Under the pieces are notes generated by a model. The model had not been told where the DNA came from, did no database searches, and saw nothing but the letters and a program-made list of their open reading frames with translations. A stretch of 64,000 nt of DNA, taken from assembly GCA_035771165.1 (NCBI GenBank), contig JAWNZC010000470.1, forward strand, positions 3,076,501-3,140,500, written 5' to 3'. The number at the start of each line of letters is the position of its first letter. Positions within the stretch are counted from its first letter, which is position 1. The translations under genes and the position numbers were made by a program. Positions 25,566-52,200 of the stretch are shown piece by piece. This DNA is from Paragorgia papillata. Lineage: Eukaryota; Cnidaria; Anthozoa; Scleralcyonacea; Coralliidae.

Positions 25566-26968
25566 TTGAATACCTTTTACCTATGTTTTTACCTTGTTTC
25601 CGTTCAGTTATGTTTAGAAATATCCATGTTTAGTCTTTTTCAGAAAATCGATGCTCAATGTTGTTCGCATTGTACGCCATTTATTTTCCTGATTTCGCGC
25701 TATGGTTTCGCGGCAACGAAAGAATGTTGTTTTGTCCAGTCCTCTCGCATCCGAGACTGAGCCCGCACACATTTTTTTTGTGTTAGGACTTAGAGTAATC
25801 ACTAGTATATATGTACTCAAATTATTCTAAGGTCTGTAGTTCAGCTGGTTTCTGGTTACGACTTACGAGATTGCCACAAAAGTTTTTCAAAAGCACAGCC
25901 GCCAATTGTTGGCCTGGAATTTAATTCGGAGCGATAACATTGGAAATTTACCCCCTCTCCGCCATTTGATTTTGACCTCTAGGTTTTTGCAGTTTATTAT
26001 TTTGTTACTTGTAATTAAACATTTGTTGACGAATTCGTGGCGACAAATTTATGAATGACAGATGAAGACCATGGTGCAGAGCACTGTTGGCCTGTTGCGC
26101 ACGTTGTATAAGCATGTAATCGTATTATTGCTTTTACAACGTTGTTAAAATAATATATTTTGTTATATCAGTCAAGTGTTATACAGTGGCGTAGCCAAGG
26201 GGTCCCCCCCCCCCCCCCCCCAATGGTCTCCAAGACCGTTCTCGTGAAAGACCGTTCTTGTCCTGCATGTTTGTTTTTTTTGTGCCGGTGCAGAAACGAT
26301 TCGGTATATATGAATTGGAATTTTAATAATATGTAAATTACAGAGAACAGGTGGCGCGGTTGTCGTTTCCTAGGAACACAGTATATCATGAATCAAAACA
26401 TTTTAACAACACTACAATAAACACACACTTTTAAGAACTTGCAATTGACATAACAAGCCTGTTATAAGATCTTATTTATTTTGTATCTAATAACAAATCA
26501 GGATGTTTAACTTTGCTTTAAAAGTTCTTAATCATTTTACCATGTTATTATTTACCATTTGAAATAACAGGGTTTACTTCTGCATGCCAATTTATATAAT
26601 TTGAATGAGTTTATTAAATAATAGCTTGTCTATTTTCTTTAATTATACATTCATTTTGATGAATTACAACAAGGCTTTGATATTGTTCAGATCTTCTTTG
26701 CTACAGTAATATTTTTTTTAAGTAAGAATCCATTCATAGGCGTACCATGTACTCATTGGTATACTCATTGATATTCAGAATAACCACGTTCAACCGCAAA
26801 AGCCGGTTGCCCAGCTGCAGCTCATAGACTGAACTTTAAAAAGGATTATATATACGATACGCTGGTTTATGTACAAAATGCTATAGAATGTATTTTACGA
26901 ATTAACAAGACAGACGAATAATAAGATTTGGTTTCAGTGATAGTAGTGTAGTTCATTTTTCATCAATC
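25566..26968. other. Intergenic gap between divergent genes
   Basis: Lies between the minus-strand gene start and the candidate first exon of the class C GPCR, so it may hold a bidirectional promoter region. No TATA box or other clear signal is visible. A C-run at about 26207-26221 preceded by CAGTGGCGTAGCCAAGG looks like one end of a hAT MITE without its partner. Nothing else is recognisable. Confidence 0.5.
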
Positions 26969-40530
<13,562 letters not shown>

Positions 40531-40898
40531 GGTTATGGAGAATAATGGTACTGTATATATAAATCACATAAAATTGATCATAATAACTTGGGATTTTACA
40601 AGCGAGAATAATTTAATTTTTGCACTTACAGTGTAAATAAGTCAAAAAGTAAATCTGAGAAAACGTCAGGAGAGGCATTGAGGCGAGAATCGCATAACTG
40701 ATTGAACGTTGTCATCTTATGAAAGCTTTCGAATGAAAGGGAAGGAGCCCGGATGAAACTTCTTAGTTTCAAGTCTTATTCTCCAAGCCGAGAATCCGCC
40801 TGGCGGTCGTCTAAAGCCAAAAAAAAAGTCTTATCCGGGCATCGTTTATATTTACCCGCCAATTTTCTCAAGATGACGTTTATATTGTTACCTTCGGT

Positions 40899-41021
40899 AA
40901 CACCGCTGCCAAACGTTTGCGCATGCGCGAGGTTGTCAACCGTAACAACGTTTTCCCGCCCTTTTTAATCAACCGAACGCGAGCGTTCACTGAGCTCACA
41001 ATGTTTGACAGCGGTGTTGTT
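40899..41021. mobile_element. Short MITE of the AACACCGCTG family
   Basis: AACACCGCTGCCAAACGTTT at the left and AACACCGCTGTCAAAC inverted at the right; same family as 4107-4461. Confidence 0.6.
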
Positions 41022-41171
41022 GCATTCTATAAGGGTTGTTGATTCGTGTCTGCTAAACTAATCCTAACGCTAACCTCACTGTAGCAAGTAAGATATGAAT
41101 CAACAGCCTTTAATTATACTCTGATAATATTCGGTTTTGATTTATAGTGTTAATGAACACTATAAATCACT

Positions 41172-41193
41172 TGTTATTATCATTATCATTATC

Positions 41194-41228
<35 letters not shown>

Positions 41229-41355
41229 CATTATCATTATCATTATCATTATCATTATCATTATCATTATCATTATCATTATCATTATCATTATCATTTT
41301 CATTATCATTTTCATTATTATTATCATTATCATTATCATTATTATTATCATTATC

Positions 41356-41390
<35 letters not shown>

Positions 41391-41570
41391 CATTATCATT
41401 ATCATTATCATTATCATTATCATTATCATTATCATTATCATTATCATTATCATTATCATTATCATTTTCATTATTATTATTACTATTATCGTTATCATTA
41501 TCATTATCATTACATTATCATTATCCTTATCCTTATCATTATCATTATCATCATCATCATCATCATTATC

Positions 41571-41663
<93 letters not shown>
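41172..41663. repeat. (ATCATT)n microsatellite
   Basis: About 490 bp of ATCATT with ATTATT and ATCCTT variants. Open frames in several phases are artefacts. Confidence 0.95.
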
Positions 41664-42261
41664 GCTTATTATTATTATACTTAGCACTATATGTAACAAA
41701 AATTGTAGTACACAATGATACACCACTTGGCAGTAGACCTTTCCGCACGAAGTGCGTGGACCGTTGAAAGATTTGATTGGCTCTCGCAAAACTTCAGACA
41801 TCCAAAACTTCGGACAAACATTGAACATTAGCCAGTTAGAATTGTTAAAAAGAAAGACCACGTAATCCATTCACTTTATGCGGAAAGGTCTATTGCATGT
41901 TTACATAATTGATGTAGAAATAACATGTAAATAACATGTAGAAATTTAATAATTAAGTTTTTAAATCGCATTCAATGTATGTATTTTAGCTCACATTTTG
42001 ACACAGTTGGAACCTGTACAACAAACCCTCGTGTGCATGCATGCATGTATGAAGAATTTGACTATAAAAGCAATTTATTTATTGAGCGTGATATATGACT
42101 GTATTTAGATACTAATAACCCCATGGCTTTTATGTGATAGTTAGAATTAGTTGGTAGAATTAACGGGGGGGGGGGGACTATGGTGTCGATTTTGCCGAGG
42201 GAGGAAAACCGAAAAACTACAGTAGGTAAAGAACCCTCGAGGCACAGGAAGGACTCCAAGC

Positions 42262-42612
42262 ACATAGGCGTACCAGGCGGGGGGCGCAGGGGGGCAATTG
42301 CCCCCCCCCCCACCACGTTTTAACCACGGGTAAATTCGGGTAATATTGCTGTTAAATATTCATGAAAAATTCTATTTTTAACTGTTTTAACATTAAAGTA
42401 ATATGTTTTAACATTAACAATTTAACATCAGAGTTGTTTTGCAGTTGCCCGGTTTAAAATTATACTAAGGGCTATATCATATACGCTAGATGTATAGCTC
42501 ATGAAGAAACTCGTATGTTGAATACGATCTAATATAATCAACAATCGACTCTTCATTTTTCGGGCAAAAATGTTTTGCCCCCCCAAACGTAACTGGTCAG
42601 GTACGCCTATGT
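42262..42612. mobile_element. MITE with G- and C-rich ends
   Basis: ACATAGGCGTACC at the left and GGTACGCCTATGT at the right. A CCAAGC-like motif flanks both sides but the duplication length is unclear. hAT-type by analogy. Confidence 0.55.
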
Positions 42613-42689
42613 AGACCAAGCAATACAATAAAGCTTAACAATAAAATATTTTATATATACTGTATATATATATATATATATATATAGTT

Positions 42690-42893
42690 CAATCTACAGA
42701 CACGGTGTTTCGCTGCACAACAGCTCATCAGTGTAGCTTGGAACAATCTGAATGAATTTCACCAATTACTTATACACATGCGATCGTCGGTGACAACCGC
42801 ATGTGGGACAGCATCGGTGAAGTACATTCAGATAGCGTGAAGTGCGCATGGGCCCAGAGTGCTCAAACTTCCACAAGGGTAGTGAGCGTTGCA
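42690..42893 (-). mobile_element. Penelope-like element tail in (TA)n
   Basis: A 200-bp segment between TA runs at 42661-42686 and 42894-42910. On the minus strand it ends with a hammerhead motif and TGTAGATTGAAC directly against (TA)n. This has the same architecture as the 7.2-kb copy but a different sequence, so it is another family. No coding remains. Confidence 0.65.
42694..42736 (-). ncRNA. Hammerhead ribozyme, type I, minimal helix III
   Basis: Minus strand: helix I CTACA (42736-42732), core CTGATGA (42731-42725), stem II GCTG/CAGC with a 5-base loop, GAAA (42711-42708), helix III ACA/TGT with a 3-base loop, cut site GTC at 42699, then TGTAG (42698-42694) pairing perfectly with CTACA. 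All conserved core bases are present. Confidence 0.85.
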
Positions 42894-42957
42894 TATATAT
42901 ATATATATACATAAACCTGCTATGTGCGTGTGACCCTGAATCAAACTGATGACCCAT

Positions 42958-43555
42958 GGGGGGGCGATTACATGGACCGGGCTAGCTCGGTTAACCGGGC
43001 TAGCCCGCTTTATATATAAAACACATGTTGTTTTAACATTTCGATTACATGGCAAGCGGGCTAGCCCGGTTTGCCGGGATCCCGGTTGTCGCAACCAGGC
43101 TAGCCCGGTTAACCGGGATGAAAATGTCCATGTAATCGTTTTCAGCCCGGCAAACCAGGCTGAAAAACTGTTGAACTCGCTTCGATACGCGTTCGTTTGC
43201 TTGACTATGTGAATAAATAGTGCTGAAAGGAACTGAAATAGAACATCAACGTTGTTTGTGTGTTTCGTGATCAAAGTGAAGATTTAATAAATTAATTAGT
43301 CTTCGTGAAGACGCTTTCCTGGGTTAGCTAAGACTTTAACAATCTTTTTATTAACGATGGGTTTACAAAATAAATAATAGACTAATTAGTGTAAAACTGA
43401 AGTAAAACTAACGTAACTTTGCCCTTATTTACTTGATAATTGCGAATTTCGGCCTGAAATCATCCCGGCTTACCGGGCTAGCCCGCTCCATGTAATCGTT
43501 TCGTAAACTCATCCCGGTTAACCGGGCCAGCCCGGTCCATGTAATCGCCCCCCCC
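42958..43555. mobile_element. TIR element, GATTACATGGACCGGGCTAG family
   Basis: GGGGCGATTACATGGACCGG at the left, inverted at the right. Internal copies of CCCGGTTAACCGGG-like palindromes occur at about 42980, 43070, 43105, 43460 and 43515. The element at 59735-59961 shares these termini. Confidence 0.7.
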
Positions 43556-44871
43556 CCCAGTTGGAAAATTCCTGTTGAAAAATTCATAACGAGTTTTCTA
43601 ACTGATTTCTCTATCAAAACATGAACAAACTGATTACTATAATCCCGAGCCTTTTGGAAAAGTTTGTGAAATATGTATGATATATATAATTACATAAATG
43701 AGAAAAAGAATCGCTTGTAAAAGCAAAGATATGGATTAAAAACAAGAAAAAAGGTGAAATTATAATATTCCGGGTAGTTAACAACGATCTTTTACATTGA
43801 TCATAGTCATTCAAAACATAGACTACTGACATAGTCTAGAAACTCAGCTAACTAGTCTTTGTTCTACTTTTTGTTGGCCTTTATCATAGCTGATAGAGCC
43901 GGGGAGATGGGTTTTTGTGTGCCTTGTGCACGGTCACGGTTGAAAATTCTATTATTTTACCTAGTTTGCGAACTTATAAGATAGCAGTGTAAAAGAGATT
44001 GCACTAGAAAACTTGACGTGTTGTAAGCGTGTTGTTAGAACACGTCGAGGGCACTACGTGTTTGTTTTGACTTCTGCTTCGAGGTATTCCAGTATACCAA
44101 TGACATATTTTTTCGAGCCGTGCTTCCAATAGAAAACGTTTGTCTTCAGTCCTTTGTCCATATGAAATGAGCTTTAAAAAACTTTGTGCACGGTCAAACC
44201 CCCGTTCAACCTCCAAGTGGGTTCTTTGTTCAATATATTTGAAGTTTGCCGGGTTTCCTAACTTTACAGAATGAGTGGCCGTTCTGTATCGGGGTAATAT
44301 CAACTATGCCTTTATGCATTTTTGTGCACGGTCACTGAACCCATTGTATTTTAGTATATTATCCCATAGCAATGTTTCGGTTCAATCACACAACTGTGCT
44401 ATTTAGTCTCTATTGGCTATATATGCATTATAAAACGCATTAAAAAAATTCATGACGGAAAACATAATGAAATCAGTTAGGAAAAAAAGGGTGATCGAAG
44501 GTCTTTAGATTTTTCCCAAAAGTGCCCCTTTAAAGTGCAGAAAATGCCATGTTATAAATTCAAAAAAATTTTGGGTCACCCTGTTAATACTGCTCTTGAA
44601 ATGTTGACACTTTGGATTTCTGGTTGTAAATTCATGTCCTATGTCACCCACACAAACACTAATTCTAACCCATGCTGGGGATTCGTGCGTCTACGAAATG
44701 GACTTGCATGTAACCCAACCGATTAGGATTATCCTGAATCCTGTCCCACATGCGGTACGTTAATTAAACTGAAAAGCATATAACAAATTATCCAGTAGCT
44801 AAGCGTGTTAAGTTGGGAGTGGGACTTTCTCTCCAGTGATTAGATTTTAATAGGGTCAGGGTCACAGGGCG

Positions 44872-45943
44872 CCCACCCCGGAAAGAGAGCTGTAAACAAA
44901 ACTGAATCGGCCTTAGCTTTGCTGGCCAGAGGTCAGAGACGAAATTATCCGAATATCGGATGAAAAAAGTTCAAAACTATTGACAAAATATAAAGCAAAA
45001 AATAAGACTTGAAGTTTACCCAAATACTCGAAATAAGCCGTGCGGGTAGAGGGCCAGCTTTGTACAGTAGTACGCAAGCTCGCGCGAAGTGCGGGTAGGG
45101 GGCCAGCTTTGCAGGAGTAGTACGCATACAAGCTCGCGCGAAGTGCGGGTAGGGGGCCAGCTTTGCAGGAGTAGTACGCAAGCTCGCGCGAAGTGCGGGT
45201 AGGGGGCCAGCTTTGCAGGAGTAGTACGCATGCAAGCTCGCGCGAAGTGCGGGTAGGGGGCCAGCTTTGCAGGAGTAGTACGCATACAAGCTCGCGCGAA
45301 GTGCGGGTAGGGGGCCAGCTTTGCAGGAGTAGAACGCAAGCTCGCGCGAAGTGCGGGTAGGGGGCCAGCTTTGCAGGAGTAGTACGCAAGCTCGCGCGAA
45401 GTGCGGGTAGGGGGCCAGCTTTTGCAGGAGTAGTACGCAAGCTCGCGCGAAGTGCGGGTAGGGGGCCAGCTTTGCAGGAGTAGTACGCATGCAAGCTCGC
45501 GCGAAGTGCGGGTAGGGGGCCAGCTTTGCAGGAGTAGTACGCATACAAGCTCGCGCGAAGTGCGGGTAGGGGGCCAGCTTTGCAGGAGTAGTACGCAAGC
45601 TCGCGCGAAGTGCGGGTAGGGGGCCAGCTTTGCAGGAGTAGTACGCAAGCTCGCGCGAAGTGCGGGTAGGGGGCCAGCTTTGCAGGAGTAGTACGCAAGC
45701 TCGCGCGAAGTGCGGGTAGGGGGGCAGCTTTGCAGGAGTAGTACGCAAGCTCGCGCGAAGAGTGCCAAGGCTCTCCAGCGGCGGAGGAGGCGTTCACACC
45801 TTTTTCGGGTAAACTTCAAGTCTTATTTTTTGCTTTATATTTTGTCTATAGTTTTGAACTTTTTTCATCGGATAATTTCGTCTCTGACCTCTGGCCAGCA
45901 AAGGCCGATTCATTTTTGTTTACAGCTCTCTTTCCGGTGTGGG
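44872..45943. mobile_element. TIR element carrying a minisatellite
   Basis: Arms of about 140 bp (44872-45020 and 45800-45943), starting CCGGAAAGAGAGCTG and including AAAATATAAAGCAAAAAATA, enclose the tandem array. No transposase is seen and no clean target duplication. Confidence 0.7.
45040..45765. repeat. 50/54-bp minisatellite, about 14 units
   Basis: The unit runs from TACGCAAGCTCGCGCGAAGT through GCGGGTAGGGGGCCAGCTTT to GCAGGAGTAG (50 bp). A 54-bp form has TGCA or TACA added after TACGCA. The order 54(TGCA)-54(TACA)-50 occurs twice, which suggests block duplication. The minus strand is open in all three frames because the unit has no stop in any frame. Confidence 0.9.
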
Positions 45944-46265
45944 TTTGAGATAAATCCTTAATTCAGATCGATATGCTGTATATTAACCGGACTTGTGGCC
46001 CACTGTGCCGGTGGGGGAATTAATCCTGGAGTCACCATTGTTGTCAAGTTAATTTGTAAAGTAGGAATATAACAATTTCATCTTTTTTAATCCATATTTT
46101 GGGTTTTACAAGACTCTTTGTTTAATCATAGTTGATAGAGGGAGATGGTTAGGAAACTTCATGAAATTCATTGTTCTAGATAGTACTTGGGTTGCCTATG
46201 GTTTAATGTTTTCGGGTTATAAATTCCTGGGACCGAGCGTAAATACTAAATAGCAAGCTGCTGTT

Positions 46266-49200
46266 ATGGCGGTGACTGGGTCAACTTCTCTATCCCAAGT
46301 AAGTGGCTTGTTGTTATCGTTTAATGCCGAACATGTACTAATTTTAAAGCTCAGTTTATATATTTTATTATAATTAACTTCTATAACCAGTTTTTATTTG
46401 ATACTGACCATATAAACTTGAAATACAACTGCTTCGACGTTCACTCGTTCAGTATCACAGTATTTAAAACGTATAATCAAAGGAGCGATCATCTTTCGGT
46501 ATGCTTTCATTCAATGATTTCTGAGGATATTTCCACTTAATTTTTATATTAAAAAAGACTACTATACTTTATTTGTTCGCGTATTGACTTGATCAAGTTG
46601 TTTTTTAGAAGGTATGTGAAAATGTCGAAATTATAATTGACATTTTCAAATACTTTTTAATATACAATTGTCTGTGTACTGTGGTTCAAATCTATTTACT
46701 TGCCTATTAATATTTTAGTTTATTTCTCTTCTCGTCTTATATATTTAAGTTGCAAAGTCAAAGGTCTGGGGGTTTTTTGAGGCCGCTTATGACCGGATAT
46801 TAATCTAAAGGCAAAATCAAAGTTACATAGTAGACATACTACATGTATACACAGTTTAACTCAATTAAAAACCACTTGAAGTTTGACCTTTTCTTGGTAC
46901 ATTCTAAAATCTTCTGCTAGAGAAGACCTTGATGAATATTGATTGGGGATTTGAAAACTGTTTAGTTACGTGTATGTTGTGAACTTGTGATAATTTTGTG
47001 TTAAATTAATCTATTAAATCATCTATAAATTGTATTTCATTCTATAATTAAATAAGTGAGTAACAACACAGTGGTTATTGGCTACATGGCCTGCATAACA
47101 AAGTCTTTATGAAGAGTATTTTGGCTTACATTGCCATGGCATTTACTGAGTAATCAATCAAACAAAATAATGTAATATCATTTTTCTGTTCCACCAATCA
47201 GGAATGAGCTCCCATTTTCTGGTGGCTAATTGTCAATCCAAGATGGTGGATGATAACAAAGAGCTCTTGTATCAATGTGGATGTTTAGAAGTTTGTAAAA
47301 CAATTGGAATCTCTGCATTAAATAACCTCCAAGATCAGGCTATAGCATTATCATGCTTAAATGCATATCTTTATGCATATCATTATCATGCTTGTATGCA
47401 TTGTCATGCATAAAACATCTGCAACAGAGGCTACTTTGGATAGCCATTTGAAAAAACAGCTTTTGGGTGGCTGTGTTAAGATTGATGGCTTTTGGACTGG
47501 GCTTAATTAGAGTAGTGGACCTTTCATACATTTCCTTGGAGAAGTTCAATTGCAGAGATGCACTGTATTTAGTTCAATACTGTACTGTACATCACTTGAT
47601 GCCATCTTTGGCAAAGGAGGCCTCATTCTTAGGCATTTTGTGCTTTCCAAATATGATTCTTGCCTTACAGTTTGACTATGTACCTGGACCTTATCTCTTA
47701 AAGATGGCAAAAAATGCATTGCTAGGGCTTACAAAATTAAACATTTTCTGAGGAAGAGACCTTGCTGAAAGGTGTTTTTTCCCACTGCAAACATACACTG
47801 TGACAAATTTACACTTTGGACACCCAAGTTGCAATTTGTGGCTAAGACACTTGTAACCAGCATTTGTCTGATAGTAGTTTTGAAGTTGTTGAAAATCATT
47901 TCAATTTTGCTATGGCATCACAGTGAGTCTTCCAATCAGTCTACATGTAGACCAGTGTGGTTGAAGTTGGCAACAACACAGTGTTTGATATAGTGATAGG
48001 CTGAGCAATCACATAAACCAAAGAACACTGGACTTTTTACTGATTTAAGCTACTGGTACTGTAGATCAGGGCCATATCTAGGTAGTTTGACTCCTACATT
48101 CTCTGTTTCAGCAGTATATCAAACCTTACTAAATTTTTCGATTATGATTTTTTTACCAGCTTTCAAGTGGTCATTCATCACTTTATGAGAATTATTGGAG
48201 ACAGGTATTATAGCTCAATATTGTAATCCACGAGTAATATCGATTATCTTAATAATTACTACAGAACTAATTTACAGAAAATGAGTACAATATTGGTGGT
48301 TTTATACCTGATAAAAAGCATGAATTGCTAATGATTTGAATCTGCTTTTTTATAAATAAGTTTATTTAATTCTAGGCTGATAAAGGTGGATCTGGTCAAC
48401 TTAGTGCAAATGAAGCTGCTGCATATCTTAAGAGATCTAATCTAAGTGATATTGTATTACACCAGGTATACTGTCAGTGGTGATGCAGATACAGTGTACT
48501 GTACATATAGTGACATAGAGACGTAGTTGTTGGAAACCTATGAACGTCTTCTTCATACAGTACCTACATACATGTATATCAGTTTTATTTACAATAAGGC
48601 TAACTTGAATGTCAGGCCTTTATTTTTCTCACCTTCTCGCACACCCGCGCCTCCTCACCTGTGCTACCAGGTTTAGTGGAAGGTGAGACTGACATTCAGA
48701 TTACAATAAGGCTCAAGATTAATCTTTATACTGATTTTCTAGATATGGACGTTAGCCAATCCTTTGGGAAAGGCACATCTTGACAAACAGGTGATTGATC
48801 AATATTTAGTGTTTACCATTAATATGCACAAGTTAAGTACAAATTCCCTTTCACTCCCAAATACAGAATTTTCTGTACTTTATTATTTTACTCTGTCTAA
48901 TGCCAGATGATGGTACTCGTCGATGAGAGAGCTCCTGGAGAAGTTGGGAGTGAAATGGTTAACCTATCTCTTTTAACCCTTTCACTCCCAAATACAGAAT
49001 TTTCCATACTTTATTATTTTACTTTGTCTAATGCCAGACGATGTTACTCATCAATGAGAGAGCTCCCGGAAAGTTGGGAGTGAAAGGGTTAATAACCACC
49101 TAATTATTAATAAACAATGCTCAAATACCAAAGTAATGCTTAAATTCTCTGCCACCTTGTTAACTCTCTCACTTTAACACTGAATTCTATTCTGGTTAAT

Positions 49201-52200
49201 TTATTCATTAAAGAGCTAGCTTGGCCAGTTTTAGCCTGCATGGTAGATAACCACTAATTTTATTCTTGTGTCATCAGGGTTAAATCCCCTGATGACGATT
49301 GCAGTTTTACTCATAGTCAATAAAAACACGTGAAAATTTTAACCAATAGAAAAGCAGAAGTCTTTTGGGCCAGGGTACCAGGCTAGGCCAGTTTTGGCCA
49401 GCTTACTGTAAGGGTGTGAGAGTGGAGGATTATTTCTTTGTATGTCGAGCACTTTGCATGTTTAAGAAGTAGACGAGAGTGCGAAAAGCAACACTTACAG
49501 TACTGCATAAAATAAATAAAACATATTAGTTGTATACAAACATGCAACATTTACAACAACAACAATTTTATTTTTTTTGATAATTTTTTTTTTTTGCATT
49601 TTAGGGCTTTTATGTGACGTTGAGGTTAATAGCAAACGCCCAAAATGGCAAACCAGTTACTTTACATGACATTTCTTCACCAGGTCCTGCTCCAAACTTG
49701 GTAATGTAGTTTGAAAACTAGAAACCACTGACACCTCGCATCAATATCCACAATACACGGCACAACACAACGCAACACAACATAACATAACGCAACACAT
49801 ACTGTACATCGAACTCAACTTACCGTACATTGAAATTGTCTGAGTCTCAGTAGCTCAATGGTTAGAGTGTCTTATTGGTGAACGGGAGGTTGTGGGTTTG
49901 AACTCAGAAAATTTTCTAAGTAAAATAGTTCGAAGAACATTTACACTCAATCTCATATCCAAGCTATTGTGGCGTATTCATCTCTTCCCTTAACAACAAC
50001 ACAACACAGTGCAATGCAACATCACAAATCCACCTCCAAGGTCACAGTTGCAGCAATGTAAAGTTTTGTGAAAATGTGCAATTCTTTTACGGGGTCCATT
50101 AAATTATTGGAATCAGTCTTTTCAAAATGTTGTATTATGTAAAATGTGGGAAAAAACTCAAAAGACAAAATAGAGTACAGTAACGATTTGTGCACACTTA
50201 CAGTATGCAGTCTATAGTTTTGTTATCTATAATTCAAAGAAATGTTTATAGTTTATACTTTACTTTACTTTACTTTACTTTACTTTACTTTACTTTACTT
50301 TACTTTACTTTACTTTACTTTACTTTACTTTACTTTACTTTACTTTACTTTACTTTACTTTACTTTACTTTACTTTACTTTAAAAAAAATATGGGCCAGT
50401 CCAATTAAATATAGCCAGACAGACTGCTGGCTAAGCTTATGCAGGGAATTTTTCGTTTGTTTTTGCTGTACAGAGAAAAACTCTGAGCTCCAGATGGGAC
50501 CAGTGGCGGACACTAGGGGGGGCGATGGGGGGCAATCGCCCCCCCCAATAATTTTAGCTGAAGCTTTCATTTTGAAAAGTGGAAGCACAAGAATAGAATA
50601 TGTTAACGAAACAAAAGCGTGCGCAGAACGGAGTCATAGACGAACTATGCATAGACTGATCAAATTCTGATATTTATTTATTTTAAAAGAAATATGTGGA
50701 TTTCACTCGCTTAGCGAATAAATTTTACATTGTCATTGGCGTGTTAATTAAACCACCTTGCAATTCCATTCACAAATGTAGATAATCATCTAGAATATTT
50801 TCTCTGAAATGTTTTTTTATGCTTAGCATGTGATTTATAACAAAATGCACCATTAAAATAGTGTTTTGAAAACCTAAAATGTTTTACAAAATGTGTTCTC
50901 AGAATGTTGCAAATGCCATTTCAGGCAAATGCCATTTCAGAGATCCATTTTCAGAAATGCCATTTCAGAGATCCATTTTCAGAGATCCGGGGGGCATGCC
51001 CCCGCACCCCCCTAGAAGGCTCGTGCCATCGGCACTCGCCCCCCGAATATTTCGTCAAGTGTCCGCCACTGGACGGGACTCGAAGCCACCATTGAGCCAC
51101 TGGAACTCAGATGGTAGACCGAGGTTGTGGGTGACCGAGGTGTGAGTCCCATCTGGAACTCAGAGTTTTTCTCCAACTTCAAGCTGAAAACACTAATAAC
51201 ATCTTTCATTTTGTTTTATTTTATTTTAGGGTGATGTTTCTATTTCTTCAGTAGTACCGCCGTTACCAAACGATGGCTCTGGATGGTTGATTCAGGTTTA
51301 CTTATTTTCATTTTAATTATTACCTTAATCATCTTAATCAAATGATTCGATTGAACACAAAGGGTTGCTACGTTAACGTATCTTTAATTAGTTGTTAATA
51401 AACATACGTTGTTTGACATTCAGCGCTATTAAAACTTTTATTTATATTTAACGAATAAATTTCATATTTTCTATATGCCTATACTGTAATACTTGCACAA
51501 ATGACATTACTTAAATTGTAAAGAACAAACGTACGTCACAATCTGACGCCGTCACGTGACGTAACTGTTGTTCTTTACATGCCGTTACTTTTTCTCTGCA
51601 TCTATCTGCATGAAATTTGTTTTATCAGTAAATCGTGAATTTTTGTGAAATTTGACATTCTTGAGTTTTCAAGCTAGCAAGGGCGTAGAAGAAAGGGAAA
51701 TCATGGAGTAAAAAATATTCTAAAAACAAGTTGTTTGTTTGTTGCCAAAAACGTTTTTCATTCCTGATGTCATGATTTTTTGAATAAGATGTAGGTAATT
51801 GGACAAACACTGGGGTTATATAATGTAGATGAATATAAATTTGCATAGTATGTGGTATATGGCCTTAGCCCAAAAAGCGCATCTTGCTGTGTTTGTTGTT
51901 AGCTTGCGGAGGCAACGACGGTTGAAGGCGCAGTGTAAATTTGATACGGGCGTAAGTTAAACAATTATAAGAAAGGAGTAAAGATACGTAAGTAATATTC
52001 AGTATATATAGTACATGGGGCACAACCATAGAAATAATATACCTAGAATGCGTGCTCCGTCACGTGACAGGTGTCCAAATTAAATTTATTTTGCCCTTAT
52101 AGATCCGCCATTTTGAATTTTGCAAGGGGTGGGATATATATACAACAATGATCGCCTCTCAAAATAAAGAATTGGAGGACGTTTCAGGGATAAATTGGAT

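Larger units (their letters stand above)
40531..46265. other. Intergenic region between class C GPCR and EPS15-like gene
   Basis: Holds a MITE (40899), a 490-bp microsatellite (41172), TIR elements (42262, 42958, 44872) and a Penelope fragment (42690). About 41665-42060, 43560-44870 and 45945-46265 show nothing recognisable; 44,500-44,750 contains a short open frame without domain. A weak downstream polyadenylation context (CACATAAAATTG) follows the GPCR stop. Confidence 0.6.

Noticed and set aside
41137..41870. Poly-Ile, Ser/Leu, Asn/Asp frames
   Set aside because: ATCATT microsatellite translations.
45040..45765. CRISPR-like array
   Set aside because: Units are contiguous without unique spacers, and the context is eukaryotic.
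44913..45819. Three overlapping 267-294 codon frames on the minus strand
   Set aside because: They arise from a 50/54-bp minisatellite without stops; the same peptide appears in all frames, so no coding selection is implied.
47204..47993. Possible exons in EPS15-like intron 1
   Set aside because: Open frames are short, with no domain or phase-consistent splice sites, and the flanking real exons join directly.
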